DNA from: Bacillus sp. FJAT-45350
GTDB taxonomy: Bacteria > Bacillota > Bacilli > Bacillales > NISU01
DNA: 64,000 nucleotides
Assembly (NCBI RefSeq): GCF_002335805.1
Contig: NZ_NISU01000001.1
Span: 3,046,079 to 3,110,078 of the forward strand
Direction of reading: 5' to 3'
Below are positions 48,629 to 58,353 of the stretch, piece by piece. Each line of letters opens with the position of its first letter. Within the stretch, counting starts at the first letter, position 1. Below the pieces are notes generated by a model. The model did not search any database. It was not told the DNA's origin and worked only from the letters and a program-made list of their open reading frames with translations. The position numbers and the translations under genes are program-made.

Positions 48629-48957
48629 TGTGCACCCTCCCTCTCTATTTCATCTATATCCATTACTTCATCTAATCCAGTGATTGAGAATAACCGCTGA
48701 ATCTTAGTAGATAAACAAGTAAGTTTAATTGAACTATTATGACTATGAGAAGACTTTAATGCACCAATAAACACACCCAAGCCTGTACTGTCAATGTATG
48801 AAACATCAGCTAAATTCACGATAACAACTACTTCATTCTGCTCTGTTAAAGGAAGTAACTCATCTCGTAGAACTGGTGCAGTGTATGCATCTATCTCACC
48901 TGTTAAGTATAAAATTTTATTATTATTTTTCTGCTCTAGCTTTATATCTAAGTTCAT
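48625..48957 (-). CDS. rsbV: Anti-anti-sigma factor RsbV
   Basis: 110-residue STAS-domain antagonist. The phosphorylatable serine is in DVSYIDSTGLGVFIG (residue about 57), equivalent to B. subtilis Ser56. When unphosphorylated it binds RsbW and frees SigB. It is preceded by the sigma-B promoter at 48994-49018 and a CAGGAGG site. Confidence 0.96.
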   Translation of the reverse strand: MNLDIKLEQKNNNKILYLTGEIDAYTAPVLRDELLPLTEQNEVVVIVNLADVSYIDSTGLGVFIGALKSSHSHNSSIKLTCLSTKIQRLFSITGLDEVMDIDEIEREGAQ

Positions 48958-48993
48958 TGTAAGCCTCCTGTTTGAACAAGCATATAATGTTAG

Positions 48994-49018
48994 ATACCCA
49001 TTTCTATAAAATCAAAAC
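48994..49018 (-). promoter_or_regulatory. Sigma-B promoter of rsbV-rsbW-sigB-rsbX
   Basis: GTTTTG (49013-49018), 13-nt spacer, GGGTAT (48994-48999) matches GTTTAA-N13-15-GGGTAT. It lies in the rsbU-rsbV gap, giving autocatalytic induction. Confidence 0.9.
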
Positions 49019-49026
49019 ATACTTTT

Positions 49027-50040
49027 TTACTCTACTCGGCGAATAACAATTAATGAAAAATCATCTCTTAGTTTGTACTCTTGCAACTTTGCTAATTCAT
49101 GATAAACATTATCGACTATTTCTTGTGCTGATAAATGAATATTAGCACGGATGATTTCTACCACTTCATCCCGCTCAATGAAATCGCCTCCTTTGCGACA
49201 CTCTGTCACACCATCAGAAAGTAGAATAATAGCATCTCCTGGTTCCACATCTTTGCAGTACTCCCTATACTTTGTCTTACGCTGTAGACCTAAAACAAGC
49301 CCTTTTGCATATAAATCGTTCATCGCACCCGTTTTTGCCTCATAATAAAATCCAGGTTCATGTCCAGCTCCAGAATAATAAAATTGATTCTCTTTAGGAT
49401 CGTATGAACCATACATCATTGTAATGAACATACTATCATCGACATTTTGTTCAACAACTCGATTTAAACTTTCAAGAACAGCCCGTGGCATCATTCGCTG
49501 CTCAGGCAAACTATCCATCGCGTATTTAATCATCGACATACACAATGCTGCCGGAATTCCTTTACCGATAATATCAGCTATTGCAACCCCTAAACAATTA
49601 TTATCATCCTTTATAAAATGATAATAATCTCCACTCATTTTATAGGCAGGAATATTAATAACACCTATATCTAAGCCTTGTATAATCGGTACAACAGTCG
49701 GTAATAACGTTTGCTGCATACTAGCAGCTACCTCCATCTGAGATTCAAGTTCTTTCTTTTCGTCTCTTAAGGTTAAATGTTCTTGATATGCAAGACCATA
49801 ACCAATCATTACTTCTAGTAAAAATTCAAAGGAATCATGGACTTCTGGCGGCATATCAGGATAAACCTTTTCTAGAGTACTATAATGAATACTAACTATT
49901 TCTTCTGGTGAAATTTGACTTTCCAACAGCCTTCTTGTCATCTGTTGAGCTTCATACAACCCCTTCTCGCTTTTAACTGATAAGAAGGATTCAAGAATAT
50001 GTCTATAATGAGTTTCTAATGACAACGTAATATCCTTCAA
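49027..50040 (-). CDS. rsbU: PP2C phosphatase RsbU (environmental signalling)
   Basis: 337-residue phosphatase that dephosphorylates RsbV-P when activated by RsbT. The N-terminal RsbU_N domain (about residues 1-85) binds RsbT. The PP2C domain has DIGVINIPAYKMSGDYYHF, VAIADIIGKGIPAALCMSMIK and IILLSDGVTE with the metal-binding aspartates. Translation starts at TTG 7 nt after AAAGGAGG. It is 13 bp downstream of rsbT. Confidence 0.95.
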   Translation of the reverse strand: MKDITLSLETHYRHILESFLSVKSEKGLYEAQQMTRRLLESQISPEEIVSIHYSTLEKVYPDMPPEVHDSFEFLLEVMIGYGLAYQEHLTLRDEKKELESQMEVAASMQQTLLPTVVPIIQGLDIGVINIPAYKMSGDYYHFIKDDNNCLGVAIADIIGKGIPAALCMSMIKYAMDSLPEQRMMPRAVLESLNRVVEQNVDDSMFITMMYGSYDPKENQFYYSGAGHEPGFYYEAKTGAMNDLYAKGLVLGLQRKTKYREYCKDVEPGDAIILLSDGVTECRKGGDFIERDEVVEIIRANIHLSAQEIVDNVYHELAKLQEYKLRDDFSLIVIRRVE

Positions 50041-50053
50041 TAATAGTCCTCCT

Positions 50054-50467
50054 TTAACGAGTCCATTTTGTTGTAATGATTGTTGTACCTTGTTCAGGGT
50101 TGGAATCTATAGAGAATTCATCCATCAAACGCTTAACACCAGGCAATCCAGCCCCTAAGCCACCAGAGGTAGTAAAGCCATCCTCCATTGCTTGACGTAT
50201 GTCTTCAATTCCTGGACCTTCGTCTGTAGCCGTGATTTTAATTCCCTTTTGCACCTTATAGAGCCCAGTTTTCTCTACAGACTCAACACAGATCTTTCCT
50301 TTACCTGCGTATAAGTATATATTTCTTGCAATTTCAGAAATAGCAGTCGTTACCCTTGCTTGATCAACTGTACCAAAACCTAATTCCTTGGATAAATCGC
50401 GGCCTGCTTGCCTTGCAGCAACTATATCCCACTCACTACTTACTTCAACACAGGAATGGTCATTCAT
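50054..50467 (-). CDS. rsbT: Switch kinase RsbT
   Basis: 137-residue serine kinase of the stressosome. It has CVEVSSEWDIVAARQAGRDLSKELGFGTVDQARVTTAISEIARNIYLYAGKG and the G2 segment TTSGGLGAGLPGVKRLMDEF. It phosphorylates RsbS and RsbR and, once released, binds RsbU. The ATG at 50467 (MNDHSCVE) follows GGAGGG and matches the B. subtilis start; an ATG two codons upstream overlaps rsbS and is less likely. Confidence 0.95.
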   Translation of the reverse strand: MNDHSCVEVSSEWDIVAARQAGRDLSKELGFGTVDQARVTTAISEIARNIYLYAGKGKICVESVEKTGLYKVQKGIKITATDEGPGIEDIRQAMEDGFTTSGGLGAGLPGVKRLMDEFSIDSNPEQGTTIITTKWTR

Positions 50468-50469
50468 CG

Positions 50470-50826
50470 TCATCCCTCCAGTTCCTGCTTTAGTTTCTCA
50501 AGACCTTGTTCAAGATCAAGAGCTGTCGGAACATCATTTAAAACGATTCCCATATCAATCAAGGTTATCGCTACAGCTGGTTGAATTCCAGTTAATACTA
50601 CTTTGGCTCCCATTAAATTTGACATATCAACAACATCACCTAATACTTTAGCAATATATGAATCTATCATATCAACTGATGTTAAATCTATGACAACACC
50701 ATGTGAAGCTTCCTTATGAATTTTACTAAGTAAATCCTCTTGAAACTCTAAAGCAGTGTGATCATCAAGCTCAATTTGTACACTAATAAGCAAATACTGA
50801 CCTAGTTTTAAAATGGGTATTCTCAT
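50470..50826 (-). CDS. rsbS: Stressosome protein RsbS
   Basis: 118-residue STAS protein. The serine phosphorylated by RsbT is in [18 protein letters not shown] (residue 56 here, B. subtilis Ser59). ATG 50826 follows GGGGGG; a GTG three codons upstream is in frame and less likely. It ends next to the rsbT start. Confidence 0.95.
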   Translation of the reverse strand: MRIPILKLGQYLLISVQIELDDHTALEFQEDLLSKIHKEASHGVVIDLTSVDMIDSYIAKVLGDVVDMSNLMGAKVVLTGIQPAVAITLIDMGIVLNDVPTALDLEQGLEKLKQELEG

Positions 50827-50846
50827 AAATTTCACCCCCCACTTAC

Positions 50847-51665
50847 TTATATTTCTGTAATCTTTTTATTTGTTAGTTCAAGTGCTGTTTCAATTCCCTT
50901 ACGAAGCGAACTCTTTGTTGGAAATCTACTTAAATCAATTCCTAGATTTACAATTGTTTGTGCTATTTCCGGGCGTATACCAACAAGAATACACTGGGCA
51001 CCAACAAGCCTTACCGCTTCCGAGGCTTGAATAATATGATTTGCAACCATCGTATCAACAACAGGGACTCCCGTTATATCTATTAATACAACTTGTGAAC
51101 GATGTTTAATCACACCTTCTAATAAATTCTCCATGATTAATCGCGCTCTACCTGTATCTATCGTCCCAATTAACGGCATTACACTGATGTGCTCAAATAC
51201 AGGAATTAGTGGTGCTGATAACTCTAGTAGTGAGAGCTTCTGCATTTCAAACGTCGACTCCCAAGAACCAGAATAGGTATGCACTAGCTGATTAATAAGA
51301 CCATCAATCCAGTTTTCAACCTCATAGTAACTTTCAATTAGGGGGCGTTCACTTTTTTCCTTCTCAGACATTACCTCAAATATAACGCGACGAAACGTTT
51401 GAAGACCTTGAGTAAAGTAAACAAGGGGCCAACCCTTTTTAATGTACCGATCGGCATAATCAGTCAATTGTTCATTAGCCTTCTCTTGACCATACTCAAC
51501 ATTATTAATAATTATCTGCATAAATTCCTTCGTAGTAGATACATAGTCTGTATCCGAGATTTTTTGCATATGCTCTTCCCTACGTACGTCTTTTACTTCC
51601 TCTAACCACCTCTCCCTTAATGACTCCTTATGCTCATAGATAAAGTCTATAACCGATAATTCCAT
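50847..51665 (-). CDS. rsbR: Stressosome co-antagonist RsbR (RsbRA)
   Basis: 272-residue stressosome scaffold. The N-terminal globin-like RsbR_N domain covers about residues 1-135. The C-terminal STAS domain has [48 protein letters not shown], with threonines in the positions of the B. subtilis RsbT targets. It is the first gene of the stressosome operon, 11 bp upstream of rsbS. Confidence 0.95.
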   Translation of the reverse strand: MELSVIDFIYEHKESLRERWLEEVKDVRREEHMQKISDTDYVSTTKEFMQIIINNVEYGQEKANEQLTDYADRYIKKGWPLVYFTQGLQTFRRVIFEVMSEKEKSERPLIESYYEVENWIDGLINQLVHTYSGSWESTFEMQKLSLLELSAPLIPVFEHISVMPLIGTIDTGRARLIMENLLEGVIKHRSQVVLIDITGVPVVDTMVANHIIQASEAVRLVGAQCILVGIRPEIAQTIVNLGIDLSRFPTKSSLRKGIETALELTNKKITEI

Positions 51666-51806
51666 AGTTCCCCTCCATCGTACTAATTATTTTTATATGA
51701 CAAGTTTCCAACAAAGATATACTATCATAGTGTAAAAGAAAATAAATCTCACGACCACTAACTAGCCCTATAGTGATAGTTGTACTTAGTTAAGGTATCT
51801 AATTAA

Positions 51807-51853
51807 TAAAAAAAGTCGCTTCTATTTTTCACATAGGAGCAACTCTTTTTAAA
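51807..51853 (-). terminator. Terminator after mazEF
   Basis: Arms AGTCGCTTCTAT and ATAGGAGCAACT (few mismatches), followed by T on the minus strand. Confidence 0.8.
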
Positions 51854-51880
51854 TTTCAATATTCGTTTCATCACAACTTA

Positions 51881-52231
51881 TTAAAAGTCAATTAAACCTA
51901 AACTGATTTGCAGGGCATCATCAACACGACTCATCATATCATCATCCAAGTGTGTAATCTTATCAGTTAGCCGTTGCTTATCAATTGTACGGATTTGTTC
52001 TAACAAAATCACCGAATCTCTGTCAAAGCCATACCGCTTTGCATTGATTTCAACATGTGTCGGTAACTTTGCCTTTTGGATCTGAGCTGTAATCGCTGCG
52101 ACGATGACGGTTGGGCTAAACCGATTCCCTATGTCATTTTGAATAATAAGAACAGGTCTAACTCCCCCTTGCTCTGAACCAACAACAGGAGATAGGTCAG
52201 CAAAGTAAACATCGCCACGTTTAACAATCAA
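51881..52231 (-). CDS. mazF: Endoribonuclease toxin MazF (NdoA/EndoA)
   Basis: 116-residue MazF-type RNase that cuts mRNA (B. subtilis EndoA cleaves UACAU). Conserved features are [32 protein letters not shown] (active Arg of GVRPVL) and [24 protein letters not shown]. It is 3 bp downstream of mazE. The pair sits between alr and rsbR, as in B. subtilis. Confidence 0.96.
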   Translation of the reverse strand: MIVKRGDVYFADLSPVVGSEQGGVRPVLIIQNDIGNRFSPTVIVAAITAQIQKAKLPTHVEINAKRYGFDRDSVILLEQIRTIDKQRLTDKITHLDDDMMSRVDDALQISLGLIDF

Positions 52232-52234
52232 ACC

Positions 52235-52513
52235 TTACACCCCACTAACTAAGCGGTCCAAGGTATGCTCTGCTTCCTCCTCAGCAACGAAAGCTTCCGA
52301 CGCAATGTTTAAATTAATTTTTGCCATCTCCATATAGCCTTGTCGCATTGTTTCGCGAATCTGACGCTTTTTCCGCTCTCGAAGGTACATTTTTGTTGCT
52401 TGAGAAATGAACTCGCTACGGTTGACATTCTCTTGCTTGATGATTCCATCCATTTCATTTACCAAATGCTGTGGTAAAGTAATCATGATTCGTTTTGTGT
52501 TCTGATTAGACAC
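52235..52513 (-). CDS. mazE: Antitoxin MazE (EndoAI)
   Basis: 92-residue ribbon-helix-helix antitoxin (MITLPQHLVNEMDGIIKQENVNRSEFISQATKMYLRERKKRQ). The C-terminal tail wraps around MazF. GTG at 52513 is placed 7 nt after GGGGGTG and gives MSNQNTKR; a TTG two codons upstream is less likely. Confidence 0.92.
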   Translation of the reverse strand: MSNQNTKRIMITLPQHLVNEMDGIIKQENVNRSEFISQATKMYLRERKKRQIRETMRQGYMEMAKINLNIASEAFVAEEEAEHTLDRLVSGV

Positions 52514-52796
52514 AAACAAACACCCCCAACGTACACCTATCGACCTTATTTACTTCACAGAAATATAATAGCACTACGCCTAGAGAATTGCAAAGGCGTT
52601 CTTGTAAAACACACTAACTATTATTCGCCAATTTTTTTATTTTACCTTCTAATTTCTCCAAAAAAAGCAATATTTTTATTGAAATATGTTAACTTCAGGG
52701 AATACTGCTCCTTCTTAAGCTGTTTAGACTTATTATTCTCCACCATTTCAGCTTATTTTTTGTTCACACGTTTTAGAACTAAAAGTTATTTCAACA

Positions 52797-53969
52797 CTAA
52801 TAAATTCGATTTCTAACAGACACTTCATGACCATTCTGGTAATACTTCCTTGGTACGCGATAACTAATCATACAGGGGATTTCATAATTAATTGTCCTTA
52901 AACGACTCGCTACATCGTCCATTCCTATCATTGAACCTCCGTCAGCTCCAATCAATGTTACTGTCGTTCCAACTTCAACCTGATACGGAAGCTTTACCAT
53001 ACATTGATCCATGCAGATACGTCCGATAAACGGTGCTTTCTTTCCATCAATTAATACATAACCACCACTAGTTGAATGATAACGATACCATCCATCTGCA
53101 TAACCAATAGGAATTGTTCCAACCCATTCCCATTCTTTCGTCTCATACGTTTTGCCGTAACTTATTCCTTCACCTGGTGGAACCTGCTTCACTTGTACAA
53201 GCTTGCTTCTTAGTGAGAATGCTTCCTTTAGGTGCACTGGTAGCTCAGCTTTTATATCGATAGATGGGGTCAAACCGTACATAGATATCCCTAAGCGAAA
53301 CATATTAAATGCCTTGTCTGGAAAGCGTAGACCTGTTGCACTATTTCCACAGTGAATAAATCGAACGCTAGCGCCCCAATCATTCAACCATGAAAGAACG
53401 TCTGTAAATCGTTCATATTGCTTATCAAAATAAGAAAGGTCAAGTTCATCAGCTGTTGCAAAGTGTGTAAATACACCTTCTAATATGAACTTTGAACTTT
53501 CTTTTATACACTTAATTACATCTTTTCCTTCTTCTTTAGTGGTTATACCAATTCTACCCATACCTGTATCAAACTTCACATGGACAAGTAGCGGTTTCTC
53601 CTCTTCACTTTCCTTATTTGCTTCAATTAGCCATTCTTTTTGAAAAACAGTTACCGTTATTTCATTCCGAATAGCTAAATCAATATCCTTAGGTCGTGTA
53701 CGCCCAAGCACGAGAATCGGTACAGTTACTCCATCCTCTCTTAGTTGAAGTGCCTCATCTAAAAGCGCTACTCCAATATAAGAGGCTCCAGCCTTTACCG
53801 CTGCGTTTGCAGTAGCCGTTGCTCCATGTCCATATCCGTCTGCTTTCACTACAGCCATTACATGGATATCCCTCTGAAAATTGGCTTTGATTGAGCGAAT
53901 ATTCTCTTCTATATAATCAAGGTTTACTTCAACCCAAGTATCCCGATAATATCCTTCCACTATCTTCAT
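52797..53969 (-). CDS. alr: Alanine racemase Alr
   Basis: 390-residue PLP-dependent alanine racemase producing D-Ala for peptidoglycan. The N-terminal lysine is in VMAVVKADGYGHG (about residue 43). The C-terminal tyrosine region is FRLGISMYGLTPS, and ICMDQCMVKLP is another family motif. The ribosome site at the first ATG is weak. It sits between ydcC and mazEF, as in B. subtilis. Confidence 0.95.
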   Translation of the reverse strand: MKIVEGYYRDTWVEVNLDYIEENIRSIKANFQRDIHVMAVVKADGYGHGATATANAAVKAGASYIGVALLDEALQLREDGVTVPILVLGRTRPKDIDLAIRNEITVTVFQKEWLIEANKESEEEKPLLVHVKFDTGMGRIGITTKEEGKDVIKCIKESSKFILEGVFTHFATADELDLSYFDKQYERFTDVLSWLNDWGASVRFIHCGNSATGLRFPDKAFNMFRLGISMYGLTPSIDIKAELPVHLKEAFSLRSKLVQVKQVPPGEGISYGKTYETKEWEWVGTIPIGYADGWYRYHSTSGGYVLIDGKKAPFIGRICMDQCMVKLPYQVEVGTTVTLIGADGGSMIGMDDVASRLRTINYEIPCMISYRVPRKYYQNGHEVSVRNRIY

Positions 53970-54279
53970 CCACTTTCTACTACATTTTTATCGTCTTCCC
54001 TTGATTATGAAATTCGTATTGCGGAATGTCAATTAACAAATAATATAAAGACAGAAAACTCTAAAAAGGACCTCATTTAGAAAAAAAGCGGACCTGAAAA
54101 AGTCCAATCTAGACCATTCAAGAAGTGGTAATGGCTCTGCACGTTGCGCGCTTGCTATGAGAAGAGGCAACGGCTTCGCGCATTACTTAAACGCCGCTAA
54201 AAAAGTGAAAATTAAACTTTTTTAGCAACCTTTAGAAAAAAGGCTCAGAATTTTAATCTTCTGAGCCCAAAAATTAATG
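53970..54279. other. Intergenic region between alr and ydcC
   Basis: 310 bp, no gene seen. It contains a GC-richer stretch (54128-54197) with related words TTGCGCGC and TTCGCGC, a weak hairpin CTAAAAAAGT / ACTTTTTTAG (54199-54226), and the ydcC terminator. Confidence 0.5.
54236..54275 (-). terminator. Terminator after ydcC
   Basis: GGCTCAGAA and TTCTGAGCC with a TTTTAATC loop, then T-run on the minus strand. Confidence 0.88.
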
Positions 54280-55293
54280 TTATTTTTCAGTTGTACCATA
54301 TACTGAGCGTGCAATAGCCATCATTTCTTCTTTGTGTAAATCATTCGATGCTAAGTAGAAATCTACTCCTTCGTATGACCACATAATTTCATTCTCGTTC
54401 ATAACTCCTACCGTAAATCCTAAATCAACTGGTTCACCATTACTTAACGTCATTGGTGTGCTAGCTGTTACAACACGACTCTTTTGTTGAATTAGAGTAA
54501 ATGAGTTTTCACCTGTATAAGAAAGCACAACTCTCTTACCATCCTCTGTACTAATCTCCTTAGAGTCTGTTAAAGACGTTCCTTGAGGCTCATACATCGG
54601 GAAGTAAACTGTTAATGGCTCATCCATTTCTGGCTCAGCCATTGTCGGTACTTCCATTTTTGCTCCTGTCATATTTCTCTCCATGTCAAAGTCACCTTCG
54701 TTAAAGCTCGGGTTCATTTCAAACGAGTTGAAATTCACTTGAACAAGAACTTCAAAATCAGGGTTCATGATTTTAACTGAAGCTGGAGCTAAGTCCTTTT
54801 TATTTAACGTAATTTCTTGGCTACTTAAGTTTTTGTTTTGATAGTTTGTATTCGTTTGGAATACATAATGGTCCTCACTAGCTGAAAACTGACGCTCTGG
54901 GTCCATTAAGATATCTGTGATTAACGAATCGTATAAATAAACTTGGCTATTGTTATTTGGCCAGTCACTTTGGAAACGGAAACTCTTATTTAATGCTGGT
55001 GTTAAAACAAATACTCCGTCATCGTTTCTTAAAATGATTTGGCTTTGGTCTTTGTTTTCATTTTTCAATGCTACACGGAAATAGTTTTCCTTTTGATGCC
55101 AGATTTCTACCTCATAATCTTGAGGGTCTTTCCCTGTTTGTAGTGTCATTGTTGCATTCGCTTTGTACCCTGTCATCTCACCAAGTTTTTTATCTAAATC
55201 CTCAATAATGTCTTCCTGTGTTTTTTCGCCACAACCTACTAATAAAATTGTCAGAAGCAAGCCGACAAATAATGTCATTAACGCTTTTCGCAT
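54280..55293 (-). CDS. ydcC: Outer-surface lipoprotein, LolA-like sporulation protein YdcC
   Basis: 337-residue lipoprotein: signal peptide MRKALMTLFVGLLLTILLVGCG with the lipobox LVGC (acylated Cys, about residue 21), then a LolA/DUF4367-like beta fold. B. subtilis YdcC is sporulation-associated. The ATG at 55293 follows GGGGTGACACG; an ATG seven codons upstream is rejected. It is between acpS/nnr and alr, same order as in B. subtilis. Confidence 0.85.
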   Translation of the reverse strand: MRKALMTLFVGLLLTILLVGCGEKTQEDIIEDLDKKLGEMTGYKANATMTLQTGKDPQDYEVEIWHQKENYFRVALKNENKDQSQIILRNDDGVFVLTPALNKSFRFQSDWPNNNSQVYLYDSLITDILMDPERQFSASEDHYVFQTNTNYQNKNLSSQEITLNKKDLAPASVKIMNPDFEVLVQVNFNSFEMNPSFNEGDFDMERNMTGAKMEVPTMAEPEMDEPLTVYFPMYEPQGTSLTDSKEISTEDGKRVVLSYTGENSFTLIQQKSRVVTASTPMTLSNGEPVDLGFTVGVMNENEIMWSYEGVDFYLASNDLHKEEMMAIARSVYGTTEK

Positions 55294-55362
55294 CGTGTCA
55301 CCCCTTTGTCTCATTTCAACGACAAAGGAGGGAACCTTTCTTAAAGCAAGTGAATATCACCA

Positions 55363-56898
55363 TTAACCATTCACTACTGTCCGTAGTGCCTTCGGAAGGA
55401 ATTGGATTAAATCGGAAGAAAGTATATCAAACTCAGTTCCCTCTTTTTCCACTAGTAGTTCCGCTGTTTTTCCATGAAAGTATACAGCATTACTTAGTGC
55501 CTCTTGAATCGATGTGTGTTGCATGATAAATGCCAGAATCATTCCTGTTAACACATCACCAGAACCACCTTTTGCTGGTGCAGGAGTACCAGTCGTATTA
55601 ATAAATTGCCTTTCATCAGGCGTAGTAACAATCGTATAGGGTCCTTTAAGAATGAGAAAAACACCATACTCTTTAGCGAATTGCTTAGAGAGTGAAAACC
55701 GATTTTCTTCTACATCCTTTACTTGGCAACCTAATAGTCGTGCCATCTCTCCTGTATGAGGAGTTAAAATAGTCTCCCCTTGACGAGATTTCAGCTGAGG
55801 TAATAAAGCGTGCAAATGGTACAGTCCATCTGCATCTATCACTAACGGACATTGAGTATTCTCCAGAAAATCGGCAATGACTGGCTCTAGAGAGGATTTT
55901 CTACCAATGCCTGGGCCGACTCCAACCCCATTATACTCACTCAAAGATAATAAAGAGGCGCAGTCATTGAGGTGAAAAGAGCCGTCTTTTGATGGACATA
56001 TTGAAAAAGTCGCTTCTATTACATTACTTGCAACTATTGGATGAATTTCCTCAGGTATAGCAAGTGTAACAAGACCAGATCCTGCTCTATGACAAGACTT
56101 CGCTGCCAGAATAGCTGCACCTGTCATTTCTCTAGACCCTGCTAGAATCATAGCTTTTCCATAGGTCCCTTTATGAGAATTTTCCATTCGAACAGGAAGA
56201 GTCCTCTTCACGTCATTTTCTTTCCACAAAAAACAATTAGATTTGATTACTTCATGTGACTTATCTGGTATTCCAATATCGACAATATCAAGCTGACCAT
56301 AATAATCAGCACTTGGATACGTATAAGCACCTATCTTTGGAAGGTGTAATGTAACGGTGTTCTCAGCTCTAACAGCATCTTCAAAGTTCATTCCCCCATC
56401 ACTTGGTAAACCACTTGGGATATCTACCGAGATAATCTTAGCTGATAATCGGTTTATCATTGGGATGATTTCTTTGTACGGAGAACGAAGCGGTCCTTCT
56501 ACCCCAGTTCCTAGTAAAGTATCTATGATGACTGTATAAGTGGGTAAACATGAGACAAGCGCTTTTTCACTATATTGCTGTAGTTGGAAACCTGAACGTT
56601 CAAATACATTCATATGATAGAGTGCTTCTCCCTTTATACGGTTTTTACTTGGAATTAACCAGACGTCCACAAAGTACCCTAATTCTAATAGCCCTCTAGC
56701 AATGACAAATCCATCTCCACCATTGTTCCCTGAACCAATTAAAACCGTAATCTTATCACCCATACTCAGCTTCGATGTAAGACTTGCTACAACAGCTCGA
56801 CCAGCATTCTCCATTAATACTTCTCCTGCCAATCCAATCTCCTTCATGGTAAAACGGTCAATTTGGCGCATTTCTTCGCCAGATACCACTCGCATCAT
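55363..56898 (-). CDS. nnr: Bifunctional NAD(P)H-hydrate epimerase / ADP-dependent dehydratase (Nnr)
   Basis: 511-residue repair enzyme for damaged NAD(P)HX. The N-terminal YjeF_N epimerase half (residues about 1-215) has VLIGSGNNGGDGFVIARGLLELG. The C-terminal carbohydrate-kinase-type dehydratase half has GVGPGIG, ILTPHTGEMARLLG, KGPYTIVTTPD and TPAPAKGGSGDVLTGMILAFI. The start follows AGGAGGG. It is directly downstream of acpS. Confidence 0.95.
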   Translation of the reverse strand: MMRVVSGEEMRQIDRFTMKEIGLAGEVLMENAGRAVVASLTSKLSMGDKITVLIGSGNNGGDGFVIARGLLELGYFVDVWLIPSKNRIKGEALYHMNVFERSGFQLQQYSEKALVSCLPTYTVIIDTLLGTGVEGPLRSPYKEIIPMINRLSAKIISVDIPSGLPSDGGMNFEDAVRAENTVTLHLPKIGAYTYPSADYYGQLDIVDIGIPDKSHEVIKSNCFLWKENDVKRTLPVRMENSHKGTYGKAMILAGSREMTGAAILAAKSCHRAGSGLVTLAIPEEIHPIVASNVIEATFSICPSKDGSFHLNDCASLLSLSEYNGVGVGPGIGRKSSLEPVIADFLENTQCPLVIDADGLYHLHALLPQLKSRQGETILTPHTGEMARLLGCQVKDVEENRFSLSKQFAKEYGVFLILKGPYTIVTTPDERQFINTTGTPAPAKGGSGDVLTGMILAFIMQHTSIQEALSNAVYFHGKTAELLVEKEGTEFDILSSDLIQFLPKALRTVVNG

Positions 56899-56952
56899 CG
56901 TTCCCTCCTACCGCACTACAACTATATGAGACAAACTAACACAATATGCAGA

Positions 56953-57312
56953 CTAGCTTGACGAGCTTTCAATAATTACTTGTGCTACCGCATATTCTTT
57001 ACTGTGAGAAATCGAGACATGAAGCCTTCCAGCAACACCTGCCACTAGTATCGGCTTCCTATTTTCATTATGTAAAATTTCAACATCATGCCAACTATAT
57101 TTCTTTGAAATTCCAGTTCCCATTGCTTTGACAAAGGCTTCCTTCGCTGCAAAACGACCAGCAATATATTCAACCTGTCTACCTTTAGATAAAGCATGAA
57201 AAACATTCAATTCATTTACAGTTAAAATTTTTTCAACAAACCGAGGTTGTCTTGCGATTGTTTTTTCTATACGAGATAGTTCAACAATATCAATACCAAT
57301 TCCTTCTATCAT
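56953..57312 (-). CDS. acpS: Holo-ACP synthase AcpS
   Basis: 119-residue phosphopantetheinyl transferase that activates acyl carrier protein. Metal-binding motifs are IGIDIVELSRIE (residues 4-15) and AGRFAAKEAFVKAMGTG. The ATG at 57312 follows GGAAGG; longer upstream starts give an unrelated hydrophobic N-terminus and are rejected. It begins the acpS-nnr-ydcC run. Confidence 0.95.
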   Translation of the reverse strand: MIEGIGIDIVELSRIEKTIARQPRFVEKILTVNELNVFHALSKGRQVEYIAGRFAAKEAFVKAMGTGISKKYSWHDVEILHNENRKPILVAGVAGRLHVSISHSKEYAVAQVIIESSSS

Positions 57313-57541
57313 AACTTCTTTCCTTCCTCTCATATAAATATAAAGATTGTTTCTAATGAGCAACCGCACTACTATCTCTTAATGCTTCTATAGGGTTGAT
57401 TTCATCCTAGAAAGTGACAAACCGTACGTGGCCATTGCTACTACTTTGGATTACGCTTATATTAAACCAATCACATTCTTGCTATCTAACATCTTACTTA
57501 TGTTAAAATAGATAGGAAAAATGTACGAAAGGTGGCTAGCT

Positions 57542-58297
57542 ATGTTTATTCGTAATGAAAACTTCTATACTTTTCGTCGGAACTACCCTGTAGTTACAAC
57601 TCTTGTAGCCATTCATCTTATTATATTTCTTTGGATGAACATCTTACCCGGTTTAGGGGGCAACTGGATTTATCAAAACGGCGTAGGCTTCAACCCTGCT
57701 GTAGCCCAAGGGGAGTACTGGCGCTTATTGACTCCCGTATTTATGCATGTTGGAATTGGGCATGTTTTATTTAATTCATTCTCTCTTGTTCTTTTCGGTC
57801 CGGCTCTTGAAAGAATGATAGGGTCTGTGAAGTTTACGATTGTCTATTTATTATCTGGTATTATTGCCAATATTGCCACCTACTATTTAGGGGGGCTAAC
57901 TTATCCACCACACCTAGGAGCATCAGGAGCAATCTTTGGTCTATTCGGAGTGTATCTCTATATGGTTCTTAATAAAAAAGAATTAATTGATCAAGGAAAC
58001 TCACAAGTTGTTATGACTATTATGGTCATCGGTTTAGTTATGACCTTCGTAAATACAAACATTAACATATTTGCTCATCTATTTGGATTACTTGGCGGTG
58101 CTGCTCTTGCACCTATTTTCTTAATGAAGGCAAAGCCATATTCATATTACAGTCACGTTCACGACCCAGATGAAGTAACCTTTAATCCAAATCGTTGGAA
58201 AAGAAGAAGACGGATGAACCCTCAGACAACCCAAAAAATTATCTGGATTGGATTCGGGATTCTTGTTGCTGTCGGTTTAATCGTGAGATTTTTATAA
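57542..58297 (+). CDS. ydcA: Rhomboid intramembrane serine protease (YdcA-like)
   Basis: 251-residue rhomboid protease with about seven membrane helices. The catalytic serine is in LGASGAIFGLFG, and the histidine is in NIFAHLFGLLGGAALAP. An N-terminal HVGIGHVLFNSFSLVLFG segment is also typical. ATG 57542 follows GAAAGG. It is divergent from acpS, as ydcA is in B. subtilis. Substrates unknown. Confidence 0.9.
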   Translation: MFIRNENFYTFRRNYPVVTTLVAIHLIIFLWMNILPGLGGNWIYQNGVGFNPAVAQGEYWRLLTPVFMHVGIGHVLFNSFSLVLFGPALERMIGSVKFTIVYLLSGIIANIATYYLGGLTYPPHLGASGAIFGLFGVYLYMVLNKKELIDQGNSQVVMTIMVIGLVMTFVNTNINIFAHLFGLLGGAALAPIFLMKAKPYSYYSHVHDPDEVTFNPNRWKRRRRMNPQTTQKIIWIGFGILVAVGLIVRFL

Positions 58298-58302
58298 ATA
58301 CG

Positions 58303-58344
58303 CAAAAAAGCTTTACCTTTAGAGATGTAAGGTAAAGCTTTTTT
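58303..58344. terminator. Terminator between the rhomboid and ABC permease genes
   Basis: AAAAAAGCTTTACCTT and AAGGTAAAGCTTTTTT around a 9-nt loop; bidirectional. Confidence 0.9.
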
Positions 58345-58353
58345 CTGTTCCTA

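Noticed and set aside
51666-51806. Gap upstream of rsbR as a sigma-B promoter region
   Set aside because: No GTTT-N13-15-GGGTAT seen; only AT-rich DNA.
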